A stretch of 6,380 nucleotides of DNA from Streptosporangiaceae bacterium (GTDB lineage: Bacteria; Actinomycetota; Actinomycetes; Streptosporangiales; Streptosporangiaceae): the NCBI GenBank assembly GCA_030045295.1, contig JASIGD010000172.1, positions 1 through 6,380 on the forward strand. The letters are read 5' to 3'. This document shows, piece by piece, positions 5,314-6,380 of this stretch. The translations under genes and the position numbers were made by a program. Within the stretch, counting starts at the first letter, position 1. Every line of letters starts with the position of its first letter. The notes below the pieces were generated by a model. It saw only the letters and a list, made by a program, of their open reading frames with translations, did not search any database and was not told where the DNA came from.

Positions 5314-6078
5314 TTAGCGTCCCTGCCACACCGGCGCGCGTTTCTCGGCGAACGCACGGGCTCCTTCTCGCGCGTCTTGCGAGGTGAAGACCGGCTGCAT
5401 CAGCCTGGCCGCCTCGTCCCAGCGCTGTTCGGCCGTCCAGTCGCCGCCGCGGTACGCGATCTGCTTGGTGGCCACGACCGCCAGCGGACCGTTGGCGGCG
5501 ATCCTATCGGCCAGCACCACGGCCTCCTCCAGCGCCATGCCGTCCGCCACGACTCGGTTGACCAGCCCGATCTCGGCCGCCCGTTTGGCGTCTACGGGAT
5601 CGCCGGTCAACAGCAGCTCCAGGGCCAGGACCCGGGGCACCCGCTGGGCCAGCAGCAGCGCCGCGCCGGCGCCGGCCACCAGCGAGCGCTTGACCTCGGG
5701 GACACCGAACCGCGCCGACGCGCCCGCGACGACCAGGTCACAGGCCAGTAGCAGCTCGAATCCCCCGGCCAGGGCCCAGCCTTCGGCCGCGCCGATCAGC
5801 GGCTTGCGCGGCGGCGTCTGGGTGATGCCGCACAGGCCACGGCCGGGGAACAAGGGCGACTCGCCGCGCAAGAACGCCTTGAGGTCCATCCCGGACGAGA
5901 ACGTGCCGCCGGCTCCGGTGAGCACCCCGGCCCGCAGTTCGCCGTCCGCGTCAAGCGCGTCGACCGCGTCGCGCACCCCCGCCGCGACCGCCCCGTTCAG
6001 CGCGTTGCGCGCCTCCGGCCGGTTGATGACGATGACCTGTACCGCGCCACGGCGCTCGACCAGCACCTCGTCGCTCAT
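5314..6078 (-). CDS. Enoyl-CoA hydratase / crotonase family protein
   Basis: A complete 254-residue crotonase-fold protein, typical length for the family. The two oxyanion-hole regions are FSSGMDLKAF at 60-69 and GWALAGGFELLLACD at 100-114. Both catalytic glutamates of true hydratases are in place: E108 in GGFE and E128 in FGVPEVK. It should therefore add water across the double bond of a 2-enoyl-CoA thioester in fatty acid or related acyl-CoA degradation, in the cytoplasm. The C terminus AFAEKRAPVWQGR is usual for the group. The ATG at 6078 has GGAG 5 bases upstream. The dodecin gene follows after 49 bases on the same strand. The acyl-chain preference cannot be read from sequence, and other crotonase reactions are not excluded. 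Confidence 0.92.
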   Translation of the reverse strand: MSDEVLVERRGAVQVIVINRPEARNALNGAVAAGVRDAVDALDADGELRAGVLTGAGGTFSSGMDLKAFLRGESPLFPGRGLCGITQTPPRKPLIGAAEGWALAGGFELLLACDLVVAGASARFGVPEVKRSLVAGAGAALLLAQRVPRVLALELLLTGDPVDAKRAAEIGLVNRVVADGMALEEAVVLADRIAANGPLAVVATKQIAYRGGDWTAEQRWDEAARLMQPVFTSQDAREGARAFAEKRAPVWQGR

Positions 6079-6083
6079 CCCGT

Positions 6084-6087
6084 CTCC
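6084..6087 (-). promoter_or_regulatory. Ribosome binding site of the enoyl-CoA hydratase gene
   Basis: GGAG on the minus strand lies 5 bases before the ATG at 6078-6076, supporting that start. Confidence 0.6.
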
Positions 6088-6145
6088 ATCCGTAGACGCT
6101 CGGCCTGCCCCGGGCTCGCGGCCCGCGGTTCCGCCCTCGTGCCGA

Positions 6146-6165
6146 ACAGTAACGTTCCCGGAACG
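6146..6165 (-). promoter_or_regulatory. Palindrome and candidate -10 box upstream of the enoyl-CoA hydratase gene
   Basis: CGTTCC-C-GGAACG (6153-6165) is a perfect palindrome with 6-base arms and a one-base centre. On the minus strand it is directly followed by TACTGT (6151-6146), which fits the TAnnnT pattern of actinobacterial -10 boxes. The palindrome would then lie in the promoter spacer, a good place for a repressor operator, 75 bases before the start codon. No clear -35 box could be placed, so this is a candidate only. Confidence 0.35.
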
Positions 6166-6167
6166 GC

Positions 6168-6188
6168 CCGGGCGAAAAGCTTCGCCGG
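6168..6188 (-). terminator. Hairpin after the partial minus-strand gene (putative terminator)
   Basis: GGCGAA (6171-6176) and TTCGCC (6181-6186) are perfect complements with a 4-base loop. The stem extends by two more pairs (6168-6169 with 6187-6188) if G6170 bulges. It lies 23 bases past the stop codon of the gene entering from the right, in the position expected of a terminator. No T-run follows. Confidence 0.4.
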
Positions 6189-6211
6189 AAAGCCAGCGGC
6201 CTGGGACGATG

Positions 6212-6380
6212 TTACGTTGCCGGACGCGGCGCGAGGTCGGCGAGCTTGCGGAAATCCCAGCTGACGACCTTCAGCGGCGTGATGCGCAGCCAGGCGTGCC
6301 GACCGTCGTGGGTCATCTTGTCGCTGCCGAAGTACTTGCGGGCCATCCGCAGCTCCGGGTCGGCCAGCTCCGGGGTGGCC
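6212..6380 (-). CDS. C-terminal end of a probable pyridoxamine 5'-phosphate oxidase-like (split-barrel) protein (partial)
   Basis: An open minus-strand frame runs from the right edge (first full codon at 6379) to a TAA at 6214-6212, giving 55 residues. The segment has RKYFGSDKM at 14-22, then WLRITPLKVVSWDFRKL at 30-46. A RYFG-like helix followed by a W-L-R-I-T-P strand and a SWDF turn resembles the C-terminal end of FMN- or F420-binding split-barrel proteins of the pyridoxamine-phosphate-oxidase class. The cofactor-binding part is outside the window, so the family is a judgement from a short tail. Codon choice is that of a real gene. A hairpin follows its stop, so it may be transcribed separately from the enoyl-CoA hydratase gene. 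Confidence 0.7.
   Translation of the reverse strand, partial: ATPELADPELRMARKYFGSDKMTHDGRHAWLRITPLKVVSWDFRKLADLAPRPAT

Noticed and set aside
5305..5751. A 148-codon plus-strand open frame opposite the enoyl-CoA hydratase gene
   Set aside because: The minus strand encodes a complete crotonase with catalytic residues; the plus-strand peptide is an Arg/Gln/His-rich shadow.
1..6380. CRISPR array, insertion sequence, tRNA, rRNA or phage genes
   Set aside because: No spaced repeats, transposase motifs, terminal inverted repeats around a gene, or tRNA-like folds were seen on either strand.

Overview
The window is strongly GC-rich, with codons ending almost always in G or C, dense gene packing, GTG starts and GGAGG-type ribosome binding sites. 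Together with the gene families present, this points to the chromosome of a high-GC actinomycete. Species or genus cannot be read from the sequence.

Layout, plus strand: (1) the 3' end of a gene, possibly the MoxR-type AAA+ partner of the next one (2-136); (2) a VWA/metallopeptidase-like (DUF2201-type) protein starting 7 bases after that stop codon; (3) a short tandem repeat block; (4) a DUF1275/YoaK-type membrane protein; (5) a 152-base gap with two clear inverted repeats; (6) a stand-alone ThiF/E1-like protein of the kind annotated as TOMM precursor leader peptide-binding; (7) a 106-base gap with short GTAAC repeats; (8) an AarF/ABC1/UbiB family atypical kinase. Layout, minus strand, convergent with the kinase gene: (9) a small dodecin of the calcium-dodecin (SecE2/Rv0379) type without the flavin-stacking tryptophan; (10) an enoyl-CoA hydratase with both catalytic glutamates; (11) the 3' end of a gene that looks like a pyridoxamine-phosphate-oxidase-like (split-barrel) protein. 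Genes 9 and 10 are 49 bases apart and probably co-transcribed; a palindrome and a hairpin lie between 10 and 11.

How the genes work together: the AAA+/VWA pair, if the first gene is correctly guessed, would be a chaperone-like module in which the ATPase remodels a target recognised through the VWA metal site. The other genes are mostly conserved actinobacterial housekeeping or orphan families with no obvious shared pathway. I see no mobile element, CRISPR array, tRNA or rRNA. I do not see strong evidence for a new multi-gene system. The points most worth checking are the loss of the catalytic Glu in the metallopeptidase-like motif, the 42-base composite palindrome at 2275-2316, the operator-like palindrome over the ThiF-like start, the orphan leader-binding protein itself, and the palindrome upstream of the enoyl-CoA hydratase.
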